From positions 1 through 64,000 of the forward strand of contig NZ_LNCD01000101.1 of the NCBI RefSeq assembly GCF_001542405.1: a stretch of DNA of 64,000 nt, written 5' to 3'. Each line of letters starts with the position of its first letter. Position 1 is the first letter of the stretch. The translations under genes were made by a program, and so were the position numbers. The notes beneath the pieces are model-generated. The model made no database searches and was not told the DNA's origin. It saw nothing but the letters and a program-made list of their open reading frames with translations. Positions 25,056 to 33,750 of the stretch are shown one piece after another. Source of the DNA: Rhizobium altiplani. GTDB lineage: Bacteria > Pseudomonadota > Alphaproteobacteria > Rhizobiales > Rhizobiaceae.

Positions 25056-25058
25056 GTC

Positions 25059-26369
25059 GTGAACTCTTACGCCGTGACGCTGTTTCTGTTCGGTGCCGTC
25101 GTGCTTCTGACCGCGTGGCTTCCACTCGTTCTCCGGCGCATTCCGCTGTCGTTGCCCATCTGCTGCATTGGCATCGGAGTTTTGTTGGCATGGTCCCCCA
25201 TTTCTCCACTTCCGCGTATGAACCCCCTGGAGAACACGGTATGGACCGAGCATTTCACGGAATTCGTCGTGATCGTCGCGTTGATGGGCGCCGGATTGAA
25301 GATCGACCGACCGCTTGGATGGCGGCGGTGGATGACTACATGGCGTCTGCTCGGACTGGCGATGCCCTTATCGATAGGCGCCATTGCGTTCCTCGGCTGG
25401 AGCATTCTGGGCCTTGGGCTGGCATCCGCCCTCCTTCTGGGGGCGGCGCTTGCCCCGACCGATCCGGTACTTGCGGCTGATGTGCAGGTTGGTCCTCCGA
25501 AGACCGGAGAAAAAGATGACATCCGTTTCGCACTCACCTCCGAAGCCGGACTGAATGATGGACTGAGTTTTCCATTTGTCATGGCCGCGATCGCCATCGC
25601 GGCAAGTGGCGGTGACTGGGGCTGGACAGCTCGGTGGTTCGTGGTGGACGTCGTATGGCGGCTTGCCGCCGGCGTGGCCGTTGGCTGGGCCGTCGGTCGC
25701 CTCCTCGGCTTTCTCACTTTCAGGGCCCCTGAAGCTGGCCGGCTCGCCAAAACCGGCGATGGGTTGGCCGCGCTCGGCTTCACCTGTGTGTCGTACGCTG
25801 CAACGGAACTCGTTCACGGCTACGGATTTGTGGCCGTCTTTGTAACCGCACTTACCTTACGTTCCATCGAGCGCAGCAGCGACTATCATGAGGAACTACA
25901 TGATTTTGGAGAGCAGATAGAACGGCTTTTAATGATGTTGCTGCTTGTTTGCTTCGGGTCGGCGGTGGCGGAGGGAAAGCTGATCTCCTTCGTAGATTGG
26001 CGGGTTGTGGTGGTCGCGGGTCTGGTCCTGGCCGTGGTACGTCCTCTATGCGGCTGGATTTCCATGCTTGGCTGCCCACACCCCACGGCTGAGAAGTTGA
26101 TTATCGCTGTCTTCGGCATCCGCGGTCTTGGTTCGATCTACTATCTCGCCTACGCCTCCGGAAAGGTGCAGTTCCAGGCTATCGAGACCGTCTGGTCGAC
26201 TGTCTTCCTGATCATTCTCGTATCGATTGTACTTCACGGGGTATCGGTAACGCCGGTAATGAAATGGATCGACGGGCGCCGCGGCGTGGACCCGGCCCGG
26301 CGGATCGGCGGCATGCCCGCAATGGGGCGCAATTCACTCGAGCGAGGCGAAGGATCGGGCCGCGCGTGA
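25059..26369 (+). CDS. Na+/H+ antiporter, CPA1/NhaP type
   Basis: A 436-residue inner-membrane protein with about twelve hydrophobic segments. NLGAALAPTDPVLAADVQVG-like sequence here reads LGAALAPTDPVLAADVQVGP, the family's ion-binding TDP motif; LTSEAGLNDGLSFPFVMAAI carries the E-x-x-x-N-D motif. GIRGLGSIYYLAYA near the end is also typical. It exchanges sodium or potassium for protons. The start is GTG with GGAG upstream, three bases past the reductase stop. Coupling with a flavin reductase is unusual and its meaning is open. Confidence 0.92.
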   Translation: MNSYAVTLFLFGAVVLLTAWLPLVLRRIPLSLPICCIGIGVLLAWSPISPLPRMNPLENTVWTEHFTEFVVIVALMGAGLKIDRPLGWRRWMTTWRLLGLAMPLSIGAIAFLGWSILGLGLASALLLGAALAPTDPVLAADVQVGPPKTGEKDDIRFALTSEAGLNDGLSFPFVMAAIAIAASGGDWGWTARWFVVDVVWRLAAGVAVGWAVGRLLGFLTFRAPEAGRLAKTGDGLAALGFTCVSYAATELVHGYGFVAVFVTALTLRSIERSSDYHEELHDFGEQIERLLMMLLLVCFGSAVAEGKLISFVDWRVVVVAGLVLAVVRPLCGWISMLGCPHPTAEKLIIAVFGIRGLGSIYYLAYASGKVQFQAIETVWSTVFLIILVSIVLHGVSVTPVMKWIDGRRGVDPARRIGGMPAMGRNSLERGEGSGRA

Positions 26370-26636
26370 GCTCGTGATCAGCCTCCCAATTACGCGTCAG
26401 CGCGGATTAGCCGAGGCGTTAAAGGAAACCATCAAACGCTGCACGATGCGTACTGCGTGTCAGGAGGGGTGGTTTGCGTTCGGCATCGTCCCAATGGTCT
26501 AAACACTTGACTACTATGGCCGTTTTACAACAGGCCGGCTTCAACCACCGTCACATAAGAGAAATCTCATATATCGCGCATTGCCTTCCTACCGCCGGCC
26601 CTTCTAGGCTTGACATCATTCGGGTAGGGGGGGCAG

Positions 26637-26858
26637 ATGCGGCGGATTGAGCTGGCAAAACCGGTGTTGATATCGAGAGTGACCGACATGATTGATCGCA
26701 TCCTGCAATGCTGGTGCGAAGAGAACGGTTATCCAAGGGGAAGTGTTGAAGCGGGCCGAAAGGCAAAAAGCCTGCTCCAGTGGATCGAACTTGGGGTAAC
26801 CGATGAAGCTGAATTGTCAGACCTGATCCGCAACGACATCGTCATCAACAGCAGATAG
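26637..26858 (+). CDS. Small helical protein, W-x3-IxLF family member 2
   Basis: A 73-residue protein. IDRILQCWCEENGYPRGSVE, then GRKAKSLLQWIELGVTDEAE and LSDLIRND match the plan of the proteins at 12659 and 38715: Trp then Cys/Tyr, a loop with Ser/Glu, a small-residue helix, an aliphatic-Glu-Leu segment, a Gly, and an acidic-Leu helix. The ATG at 26637 follows a G-run; the in-frame ATG at 26688 is an alternative. Function unknown. Confidence 0.55.
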   Translation: MRRIELAKPVLISRVTDMIDRILQCWCEENGYPRGSVEAGRKAKSLLQWIELGVTDEAELSDLIRNDIVINSR

Positions 26859-26992
26859 TGCACCTACTGCGGTTACGGCAGCATTCTGTTCGGCAGAACT
26901 CTCGGACTGACCTTCAGCGCGGAGGCATGACCTGGCAATTGCTTAAGGCAGGATGTCCGGTTTGCGGCGGTGAAGATCAGAACAAAAGCGCT

Positions 26993-28015
26993 TCAAAGCT
27001 TGTATGCCACGCGCCCGCCCTTGGGCACGACCTGGACCGGTTCGGCAATCGGACCGCCACGCAGCGGAAAGATACCAAGTTTCGAAACGATGACCGAATA
27101 TCCAGTGTATTGCCGGATTGTATCCCCGTGGGCAAAGCGCAGTTCAGCTGCCAGCCCAAGTTTTCCCCCATCCGACAGCAATACCCAGACCGTCGCGCCA
27201 TTATCGTCACCGGCCATTTGCCTCCGGCTCCCATCGGGGCCTATACAGTAAAGGCCGTATCCGTTAGCAACCCAGTCCTCGTCACCATCCCCGTCGACGT
27301 CAATCCTGTCGATAAACCTGTCGGAGAGATCCGTTTTAGAGCCGTCGCTACGCGCGTTACAAGCATCCTGCCACCGCGCCAGACTGGCAAGCATTGCTGG
27401 CGGAAAGACGTTGCTCCATTTACTGACGAATTGACTGGAATCGATCTTCTGTGGCCTTGCACCCTTGACCGCATGTGGCGCGGTAGTGACAGGGCGATCT
27501 TGGTTTGTCTTGGTCAGGAATGCCTGAAGTCGCGAACGCAGTTCCGCGTCATCCCCGGTTGTCGGTTGGCGGAAAAACAACAGGAGAGATCGAGACACTC
27601 CCCCGGGCAGGTAAATAGTGCTGATGCGTTCGGGAGCCTTCGGAAAGGTCGCACAAGAATCGCCATCCTCGAAGACGTACAGAACCTGCGTCTCCAACTT
27701 GTTCTCTGTATTTGTCCTGGTGCCGTAAGCCGCCCATCCTTTGCCGGACTCAATCGTTTCCCGAAGCAATCTTCGTGCCTTTTCCGGGACATCAGCAATT
27801 GCTGGCTGCGTATCAGTCTGAGATTGGCCGGCGTAAATCGCCCCGTCACCAGAGGGGGAAACATGGAGCGGGGATATCACGAAATTCTCAAATGCTTCCG
27901 ATGCAATCTGTAGGCATTTGGGCGGAGGCGTCTCGTCTGCCAATGCACTGCTGCACGCCGCGCCGATGCATATTGCCAGGCTGGCGAGGGTTTGGCTAAT
28001 TTTCATTCTCCACAT
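26993..28015 (-). CDS. Exported protein with an EF-hand-like calcium loop
   Basis: A 340-residue protein. MWRMKISQTLASLAICIGAA and CSSALADE are a signal peptide. The body has no family I recognise, but near residue 240 the segment DRIDVDGDGDEDWVANGYGL contains DxDGDGDxD, as in EF-hand or FG-GAP repeat calcium loops. A Ser/Thr-rich end carries PIAEPVQVVPKG. The opposite strand is also open for most of the length, but lacks a signal peptide, ribosome binding site and protein character. Likely periplasmic or secreted. Confidence 0.75.
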   Translation of the reverse strand: MWRMKISQTLASLAICIGAACSSALADETPPPKCLQIASEAFENFVISPLHVSPSGDGAIYAGQSQTDTQPAIADVPEKARRLLRETIESGKGWAAYGTRTNTENKLETQVLYVFEDGDSCATFPKAPERISTIYLPGGVSRSLLLFFRQPTTGDDAELRSRLQAFLTKTNQDRPVTTAPHAVKGARPQKIDSSQFVSKWSNVFPPAMLASLARWQDACNARSDGSKTDLSDRFIDRIDVDGDGDEDWVANGYGLYCIGPDGSRRQMAGDDNGATVWVLLSDGGKLGLAAELRFAHGDTIRQYTGYSVIVSKLGIFPLRGGPIAEPVQVVPKGGRVAYKL

Positions 28016-28180
28016 CTCAATCCCTTTACCGCGCGTCCTCGAACCCTTTGTAGCTTTCAAAAGACGGATAATTCAAGGTTTCGCGTTCCCGCAGTGCGCA
28101 ACGCACGGAGAAGACAGAAGATTTGAAGGGGCACAAAACGGAAGAGACGAGGTCCAGTTCCGTCTTTTTGATCAAATCTG

Positions 28181-30301
28181 CTATGGTTGCAAAGCGTTGG
28201 AGATCTCGTGCGCGAGTTGATCCTGGGTATATGGCTTCCCAAGTCTGACAGCGTCTACCTGCACTCCTGCTGGCAGGTCGGCATAGCCGCTCGCAAGAAG
28301 CACAGGCAGGTCGGGAACTAACCGCCGTGCGGCATTTACCAGATCCGCGCCGTTCATGCCGGGCATGGAATAGTCGGTGATCAGAAGATCGAACTGCTGG
28401 TCGCTACCAAGAATTTCGAGCGCCTCCGCTCCCGAATGAGCTTCCACCACGTCATGCCCGAGGTCGGTTACCATATCAGCCGAACTCATCGCGATCAGGA
28501 TGTCGTCATCAACGAGAAGGATGCGCCTCGGCTGTTTGTCCGGCATGATGACGGGTGATGAGTCCTTCATGTCCATCTGCACGACGTCACCCTCCACCGC
28601 TGGGATCAGGAGTTGAGCGGTTGTACCGGAGCCGAGCACGCTCTCAAGGCTAAAGCTGCCCCCAAGTTGCAGCGCCAGGCCATGGATCATGGAAAGACCG
28701 AGGCCCGTACCCTTCCCGAGTTCCTTGGTGGAAAAGAACGGTTCCACCGCCTTTGCGAGCGTATCCTCGTCCATTCCTTTCCCATTATCGGTAACGCTCA
28801 GAAGGACATAACGACCGGCAGACAGTTCCTTGTCTCCGGGCGCGACATTGATCTCTGCAAGCGCAATCTTCAGCGAACCTCCGTCGGGCATGGCGTCCCG
28901 GGCGTTGACCGCAAGGTTGAGCAGGGCAAGTTCAAGCTGATTTGCGTCAGCAAGAACATGCGGCAGGTTCTCGGGCATTTCTCTGTCCAAAACGATCATC
29001 GGACCGACAGATCGCCGGAGAAGATCCTCCATGTCTGTAACCAGCTTGCGCAGATCAACCGCCTTTACCTGGAGGTCCTGGCGCCGTGCGAATGCCAGCA
29101 AGCGCTGCGTTAAAGATGCCCCTCTTTTCGCGGCTTGAAGCGCTCCATCGACGAGCCTGACCAGACGCGCCTCACTAGTTACCGCCTTGCGGATCAGTTC
29201 CAGATTTCCGAGTACCACCATCAACAGATTGTTGAAGTCGTGAGCAACGCCCCCTGTCAATTGCCCGATCGCTTCAAGCTTTTGAACCTGGCGAAGTTGA
29301 TCTTCCGCCTTTCGTCGCTGCGCTGCCTCGGCCAAAACAATCTCGTGAGCGGCTTCCAACTCAGCGGTTCGGGCCGCGACACGCTCTTCGAGCAATTCAT
29401 TTAGATGTCGCTGCTGCTCCAGGATCTTGCGGCGCTCAGTGAAGTCAACCGAAACGCCGACCAGCTTGACCGCGACCCCGATCCTGTTGCGCAACAGCTG
29501 TGCCCTGTTCTCCACCCAGTGGATTGAACCGTCCGGCCAAATAACGCGATACTCGGCCACAAAACCAACACCCGTTTCGATCGTTGCAGCCAGGGCTTCG
29601 TGCATGCCTTGAAGATCGTCGGGATGGATGCTGGCCTGTAGTGTCGGGTACGCAAATGGCTCGTCCGGCAATCGGCCGAAGATCGCCTTGCAAATTGAGG
29701 ACGTCGACAGCTCGTAGGTGAGGAGATCCAGTTCCCAGGCGCCGAGCCTGCCTCCCTCAAGGGCAGTTTGCAGTCGCCGTTCCTGTTCCCGAAGCTCCTC
29801 GATGCGAGCTCGCGCCTCGTACTGGCGGCGTCTTCCTCGCATTGCCGTTTGGGCAACGCTAATGAAGCTGGTGGCATGGAACGGCCGCTCGATGAAGCTG
29901 ACGTTCCCAAGAATTCCTGACAGCCGCCCTGCAGCTGGATTGCGCTCCGCGCCGCCGCCTCGCTGCGTTAGAACGAGGAACGGCATGTCAGACCAGGAGG
30001 CCTGTTGCAGTATCCATTCGGAAAGCGGTTTCAGGTCGGTATTGTGCAACGCCTCTTCCGTCAACACGACGAACGCGGTGTCGTCGCCAATTGTCCGCAA
30101 AAGCGTTGGCAGATCGGACACTGCCTCGCTGGGAATGCCCGCCTCCCTGAGAAGCGAGGAAGCAATCTGCGTATCTCTGCCCGAAGGCGCAAGAATAATG
30201 CTGGTTGCGAGCTGATCAGGAATTTTCGCGCTCCTCCCCTTTCGCCTCTGACATGAGAGCCTGCCTTTCGCCCAGGAAGGTGGGAACGCCCCCCAGGACA
30301 C
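28181..30301 (-). CDS. Hybrid histidine kinase, REC-like-PAS-HisKA-HATPase-REC
   Basis: A 706-residue kinase as read from the GTG at 30301. About residues 30-150 look like a degenerate receiver; 175-300 a PAS_3 domain (SIHPDDLQGMHEALAATIET, GSIHWVENR). A coiled coil leads to the phospho-acceptor box GQLTGGVAHDFNNLLMVVLG, then the ATPase motifs NLAVNARDAMPDGG, VTDNGKGMDEDT and GKGTGLGLSM. A true receiver ends the protein (LLVDDD, LLITDYSMPGMNGAD, LGKPY). The start overlaps kaiC-like by 86 bases. An ATT at 30223 follows GGGGAGGAG at ideal spacing and may be the real start. No partner output domain, so it may signal by phosphorelay. Confidence 0.9.
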   Translation of the reverse strand: MSWGAFPPSWAKGRLSCQRRKGRSAKIPDQLATSIILAPSGRDTQIASSLLREAGIPSEAVSDLPTLLRTIGDDTAFVVLTEEALHNTDLKPLSEWILQQASWSDMPFLVLTQRGGGAERNPAAGRLSGILGNVSFIERPFHATSFISVAQTAMRGRRRQYEARARIEELREQERRLQTALEGGRLGAWELDLLTYELSTSSICKAIFGRLPDEPFAYPTLQASIHPDDLQGMHEALAATIETGVGFVAEYRVIWPDGSIHWVENRAQLLRNRIGVAVKLVGVSVDFTERRKILEQQRHLNELLEERVAARTAELEAAHEIVLAEAAQRRKAEDQLRQVQKLEAIGQLTGGVAHDFNNLLMVVLGNLELIRKAVTSEARLVRLVDGALQAAKRGASLTQRLLAFARRQDLQVKAVDLRKLVTDMEDLLRRSVGPMIVLDREMPENLPHVLADANQLELALLNLAVNARDAMPDGGSLKIALAEINVAPGDKELSAGRYVLLSVTDNGKGMDEDTLAKAVEPFFSTKELGKGTGLGLSMIHGLALQLGGSFSLESVLGSGTTAQLLIPAVEGDVVQMDMKDSSPVIMPDKQPRRILLVDDDILIAMSSADMVTDLGHDVVEAHSGAEALEILGSDQQFDLLITDYSMPGMNGADLVNAARRLVPDLPVLLASGYADLPAGVQVDAVRLGKPYTQDQLAHEISNALQP

Positions 30302-31724
30302 CCTGGAACGCCGACAGCGGTGCGCCCACCGTCAATCCTTTTTCGCTGATTTCAAATTCACGGATCGTTTCTTCATGCTTTCCGGCGCGCTTCTTGACGA
30401 CGGAGATCGCCCTGCGAACCTTGCCCAAGGCTTCGAAGTAACGAAGCAGAACGACTGTGTCTGAGAGATATGTAACATCGACCGGGGCTTTCATATCGCC
30501 GACCAGCCCGTGCTGCGCAACTGTCAGGAACGTTGTTGCGCCCTGGCGGTTGAGATATTGAAGCAGTTCGTGCATGTGAAGGATGAGGGCGTTCTCGCCG
30601 GGCATGGCCGCCTGATAGCCATTTATGCTGTCGATCACGACGGTCTTGGCATCAAAATCTGCGACGCGGTCGCGTACGCGCTGGGCGAACTCTCCCGGAG
30701 ACACCTCGGAAGCATCGAGTTGCTCCAGATGCAGCTTTCCTTCATCCCGCATGCTTTCGAAGTCGAAGCCGAGGGCTTTTGTCCGATCAAGCAAGAGCCC
30801 AATCTCTTCATCGAAGACAAAAACGGCCGCCCGTTCTCCTCGTTTGACGGCCGCGTCGACGAACTGCAATGTAAACAGGCTTTTGCCGGTCCCGGCTGGT
30901 CCGATTAGCAAGGTGCTCGATCCACGCTCGATGCCCCCACCGAGAAGACGATCGAGTTCGGCAACACCGCTTCCGACCCTGTCGCGGGTAAACTCCGTTT
31001 TGTATTCCACGGCCCGCAGTCTCGGGAAGACGCGCACCCCTCCCGTGCGAATGATGAAATCGTGAAAGCCACCACGAAACGCGCGGCCGCGATATTTCAT
31101 CACGCGCAGCCGCCGGCGTTCGGAGCCATAATCCGGAGCCAGCTGTTCAAGGTGGATAACACCATGGACGACACTGTGAACGGTCTTGTCCAGGACATCC
31201 GACGTCATGTCGTCGAGCAGCAGCACAGTCGCCCCCGATTGCGCAAAGAAATGCTTGAGAGCGAGAATCTGGCGGCGATATCGAAGCGAACTCTGCGCCA
31301 GCAAGCGGATTTCCGAAAGGCTGTCGACGACTACCCGGCTCGGCTTGTGGCGCTCGAACACCTCAAAGATCATCTTCGTCGTCTCTCCTAGCTCAAGATC
31401 CGACGAGTAGAGAAGACTTTGCTGCTGGTCGGCATTCAGAAGACTTTCTGGGGGAACAAGTTCGAAGATTTCCAGGCTGTCGTCGATGGTCAGCCCGTGC
31501 GACACTGCGGTGCCTCGCAGTTCCTCCTCGGTTTCGGAGAGAGTTACATAAAGGCACTTTTCACCTGCTGACGCTCCGTCAAGCAGGAACTGAAGTGCGA
31601 TTGTCGTCTTTCCCGTTCCCGGCGCGCCTTCGAGGAGAAATACGTGCCTGCGACTTAAGCCTCCGCATAAGACGTCATCCAGGCCGGGAATTCCGGTTTT
31701 AGCCTGGGTCTGTTCGTCGAGCAT
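30216..31724 (-). CDS. KaiC-like double-ATPase protein
   Basis: A 502-residue protein with two RecA-like domains, the KaiC layout. Walker A motifs are LLEGAPGTGKTTIALQFLLD in the first half and LLIGPAGTGKSLFTLQFVDA in the second; Walker B strands are RVVVDSLSEIRLL and KTVVIDSINGYQAAM. Proteobacterial KaiC-like proteins are linked to stress and biofilm traits and often sit beside hybrid kinases, as here. The ATG at 31724 has AGGA upstream; the frame is open to 31868. It overlaps the kinase gene downstream. Promoter candidate at 32095, 360 bases away. Confidence 0.92.
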   Translation of the reverse strand: MLDEQTQAKTGIPGLDDVLCGGLSRRHVFLLEGAPGTGKTTIALQFLLDGASAGEKCLYVTLSETEEELRGTAVSHGLTIDDSLEIFELVPPESLLNADQQQSLLYSSDLELGETTKMIFEVFERHKPSRVVVDSLSEIRLLAQSSLRYRRQILALKHFFAQSGATVLLLDDMTSDVLDKTVHSVVHGVIHLEQLAPDYGSERRRLRVMKYRGRAFRGGFHDFIIRTGGVRVFPRLRAVEYKTEFTRDRVGSGVAELDRLLGGGIERGSSTLLIGPAGTGKSLFTLQFVDAAVKRGERAAVFVFDEEIGLLLDRTKALGFDFESMRDEGKLHLEQLDASEVSPGEFAQRVRDRVADFDAKTVVIDSINGYQAAMPGENALILHMHELLQYLNRQGATTFLTVAQHGLVGDMKAPVDVTYLSDTVVLLRYFEALGKVRRAISVVKKRAGKHEETIREFEISEKGLTVGAPLSAFQGVLGGVPTFLGERQALMSEAKGEERENS

Positions 31725-32162
31725 CCAGATCCTACCTCCCAACTGGTTGCAAACTCGTACCGTCGTCCAAATAGCTAGTGTAGGCTGGCGTGACAGGCGT
31801 CGTTCCGCCAACCATTTTGCCAGGCCATTCGCCTTCGTTGGCGAAGCGTTCCCATCTCCGCTCTTCATGGACGTCGCGCTGCTGCGGGTCCCGTGGATGC
31901 CCTGCTCGCCTAGACGACAGCGCGAGAAACCGGCATGCCAATCGTCTCGCTGTTCGTTTCGAGCGTTCCATCCTCGCCCATCCTTCGCCCTATAACCCTC
32001 TCACCTTGAAGCATCCAACATGCCCGCCGGCCGGTGTGCCGTACGGGGGCTCGATGCCTGCGGCCGGGACGTTCATCGGCTTCTGGTCGCTTACAACGTT
32101 TAACTGAACCTCCGGTTCCACGAACGGCGGCTCGGTGGCAGATCCGCGACAAGAATCCCCTT
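31725..32162. other. Gap with an isolated EcfG promoter
   Basis: No secure gene. On the minus strand short frames follow the promoter at 32095, among them 28 codons starting MNVPAAGIEPPYG (from about 32073) and 23 codons starting MGEDGTLETNSE (from about 31989). Neither has a strong ribosome binding site. The stretch may be an mRNA leader for the kaiC-like gene or eroded coding sequence. Confidence 0.4.
32095..32119 (-). promoter_or_regulatory. EcfG consensus promoter, downstream target uncertain
   Basis: Minus strand GGAAC (32119-32115), 16 bases, CGTT (32098-32095). Exact consensus. The next clear gene downstream is kaiC-like, 370 bases away. Confidence 0.65.
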
Positions 32163-32555
32163 TCAAGCCGACTCCGCTTTTTCGTCAGCGACGTCCCCTA
32201 CGCATTCGGCTTTTTCCGCGAGTTTTCTACTCATCTCGCGCAGTTGTTTCTCGTCAAGCTTTTCGATCCCGACAAATTTGTTTTGCGCCTGTGAGGTCAA
32301 AATGAGCTCGTCGAGCTTCGCCTGCAGGGCTTTGCCATCTCGGTTCTGAGAGTTCTGCAGCACGAAAACCATCAGAAAAGTTATAATGGTAGTGCCGGTA
32401 TTGATGACGAGCTGCCAAGTTTCGGAGAAACTGAATACCGGGCCAGATGCTGCCCAAACCAAGACAAGGGAGACCGCCATCACGAAGGTTACTGGTTTTC
32501 CTGACAACTCGGCGACAGCAGTGGCGAATCTTGAAAAGAAATGGCCTGAGTTCAT
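32163..32555 (-). CDS. Low-affinity iron permease family protein
   Basis: A 130-residue protein with two membrane helices: PVTFVMAVSLVLVWAASGPV and the highly conserved SETWQLVINTGTTIITFLMV followed by FVLQNSQNRDGKALQAKLDE. That pattern defines the Fet4-like low-affinity iron permease family (DUF-type bacterial members, about 130-150 residues). Transport activity is not established for such short members. The C-terminus is charged. An exact EcfG promoter lies 29 bases upstream of the ATG. Confidence 0.88.
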   Translation of the reverse strand: MNSGHFFSRFATAVAELSGKPVTFVMAVSLVLVWAASGPVFSFSETWQLVINTGTTIITFLMVFVLQNSQNRDGKALQAKLDELILTSQAQNKFVGIEKLDEKQLREMSRKLAEKAECVGDVADEKAESA

Positions 32556-32583
32556 GACGTTTTCTCGTTACCTGGCGACAAGT

Positions 32584-32609
32584 AACGCAGGCGTCACATT
32601 CAGGGTTCC
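32584..32609 (-). promoter_or_regulatory. EcfG consensus promoter, iron-permease-like gene
   Basis: Minus strand GGAAC (32609-32605), 17 bases, CGTT (32587-32584); start codon at 32555. Confidence 0.75.
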
Positions 32610-32644
32610 GGTTGCCGAGATCCTGTACGCTGGGAGACAAAGAT

Positions 32645-32767
32645 ATGACTGACCCAAGGCAAGAAGAACCGACCAAGGACTTCATCGATCTGGTGGACGA
32701 CCAGAAGCTGCCTCTGCCCTTTTCACGCCCGCCGGCCTACGCGGTTCTCAGTCAAAATTCGCTTTGA
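32645..32767 (+). CDS. Possible 40-residue protein
   Basis: ATG at 32645 with GGGAGAC before it encodes MTDPRQEEPTKDFIDLVDDQ, then KLPLPFSRPPAYAV and a stop at 32767. It is acidic then Pro-rich, with no membrane segment. Supported only by the ribosome binding site and composition, so uncertain. Confidence 0.3.
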   Translation: MTDPRQEEPTKDFIDLVDDQKLPLPFSRPPAYAVLSQNSL

Positions 32768-32814
32768 GATCTGATCAATCATCCCTTGTGTCCGGGCGAA
32801 AACCAATGACGAAT

Positions 32815-33225
32815 TCAACCACCTTCGCCTGCGACATCTCGCACGGGCGAAGAGTGTGGCGCCCATTTATATAGATTGAAGCTGACGATATCGCTCCCCC
32901 CAAGGTCCTCGGCAAACAGCCACTCGCGCCGGCCGTCCAAGGACCGCTTCACGGTTGCGCTCCAGCGCCGCCCCTTGAAATTGCCTTCAAGGTAGCCGGC
33001 TGGCAATTGGGCCAAGGCCACTTCGAAAGCGGGAATGTCCCAGCGCTCTGCGTTCGGCTCCAGGCACTCATTGCATATACCGCATCCGTCTTCGTCTATT
33101 TCCCCCGGAGTACGTGATCGATTGCAGCAAAGACAGGTGATGAAATTACTGAAGCGACTGACTCTCAGGGGTGGAATAATTTCGATAGTCGGATTGGAGG
33201 ATAGTTTAGTCGTCAACGCATCCAT
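32815..33225 (-). CDS. Zinc-ribbon-like protein of unknown function
   Basis: A 136-residue soluble protein. Residues 30-55 contain CLCC and then CGICNEC, a likely Cys4 metal site. The C-terminal half (GRRWSATVKRSLDGRREWLF, then AEDLGGSDIVSFNLYKW) looks like a beta-rich domain. GGAG is 12 bases before the ATG. The only clear homology clue is the zinc-ribbon pattern; binding to nucleic acid or protein is possible. Stands alone on its strand. Confidence 0.65.
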   Translation of the reverse strand: MDALTTKLSSNPTIEIIPPLRVSRFSNFITCLCCNRSRTPGEIDEDGCGICNECLEPNAERWDIPAFEVALAQLPAGYLEGNFKGRRWSATVKRSLDGRREWLFAEDLGGSDIVSFNLYKWAPHSSPVRDVAGEGG

Positions 33226-33504
33226 CTCGAGGCTCCACTTCGAGGTTTCTTTTCAGATAGGTAATCGAGTCCTTTCCGCAAGATCAGTGTTGAGGATACG
33301 AAGGCACCGGGTCGAGAAATGACGCCGTTTGCCGAGTACAAACAGGTTGATCGCAAGCGTCCTGGCGAAGTGCTGCTCGAGGCCCGCCTGTCGCCCAAGC
33401 TTTCCGCCTTCATATGCACGTTTCCTGAAATAATCGGAAAAACAATGTGTTTCGGCGCCCCTCACCGATTATGCTAGCCTGCAAGTCTTGTGGGGGAGTG
33501 CAGG
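33226..33504. other. Gap without a recognisable gene
   Basis: Nothing supported on either strand. Confidence 0.4.
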
Positions 33505-33597
33505 ATGAGCGACCGCTCAATCGGAATGCTAATTGCTGTGGAAATATGTGCCCTATTTTGGGTTGCTACGGCGGTATTCATATTTGGCGTGCCCTGA
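33505..33597 (+). CDS. Possible 30-residue membrane protein
   Basis: ATG at 33505, preceded by GGGGGAG, encodes MSDRSIGMLIAVEICALFWV and ATAVFIFGVP, one membrane helix. Too short for ordinary gene finders. Supported by the ribosome binding site and hydrophobic pattern only. Confidence 0.45.
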   Translation: MSDRSIGMLIAVEICALFWVATAVFIFGVP

Positions 33598-33750
33598 CTG
33601 CGTGAACGCGGTTCAGGCATCACCCCAACTTGCAAATTTCCAACAATGACTGCGCTCAAGCCGTTTGACGAGCTAACGAAATCGTCTGGCGGCGGGAACT
33701 TCTCATCATCCTGAAGCTTTCATTGAGGCACTGGACAATGGAGATGACCA

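Noticed and set aside
26858..27913. A 351-codon open frame on the plus strand
   Set aside because: It lies opposite the exported protein gene at 26993-28015, which has a signal peptide and a DxDGDGDxD loop. The plus-strand frame has no ribosome binding site and no protein-like pattern.
33696..33725. GGAAC box before the gene at 33751
   Set aside because: The bases 16 and 17 downstream read GCTT and CTTT, not NGTT.
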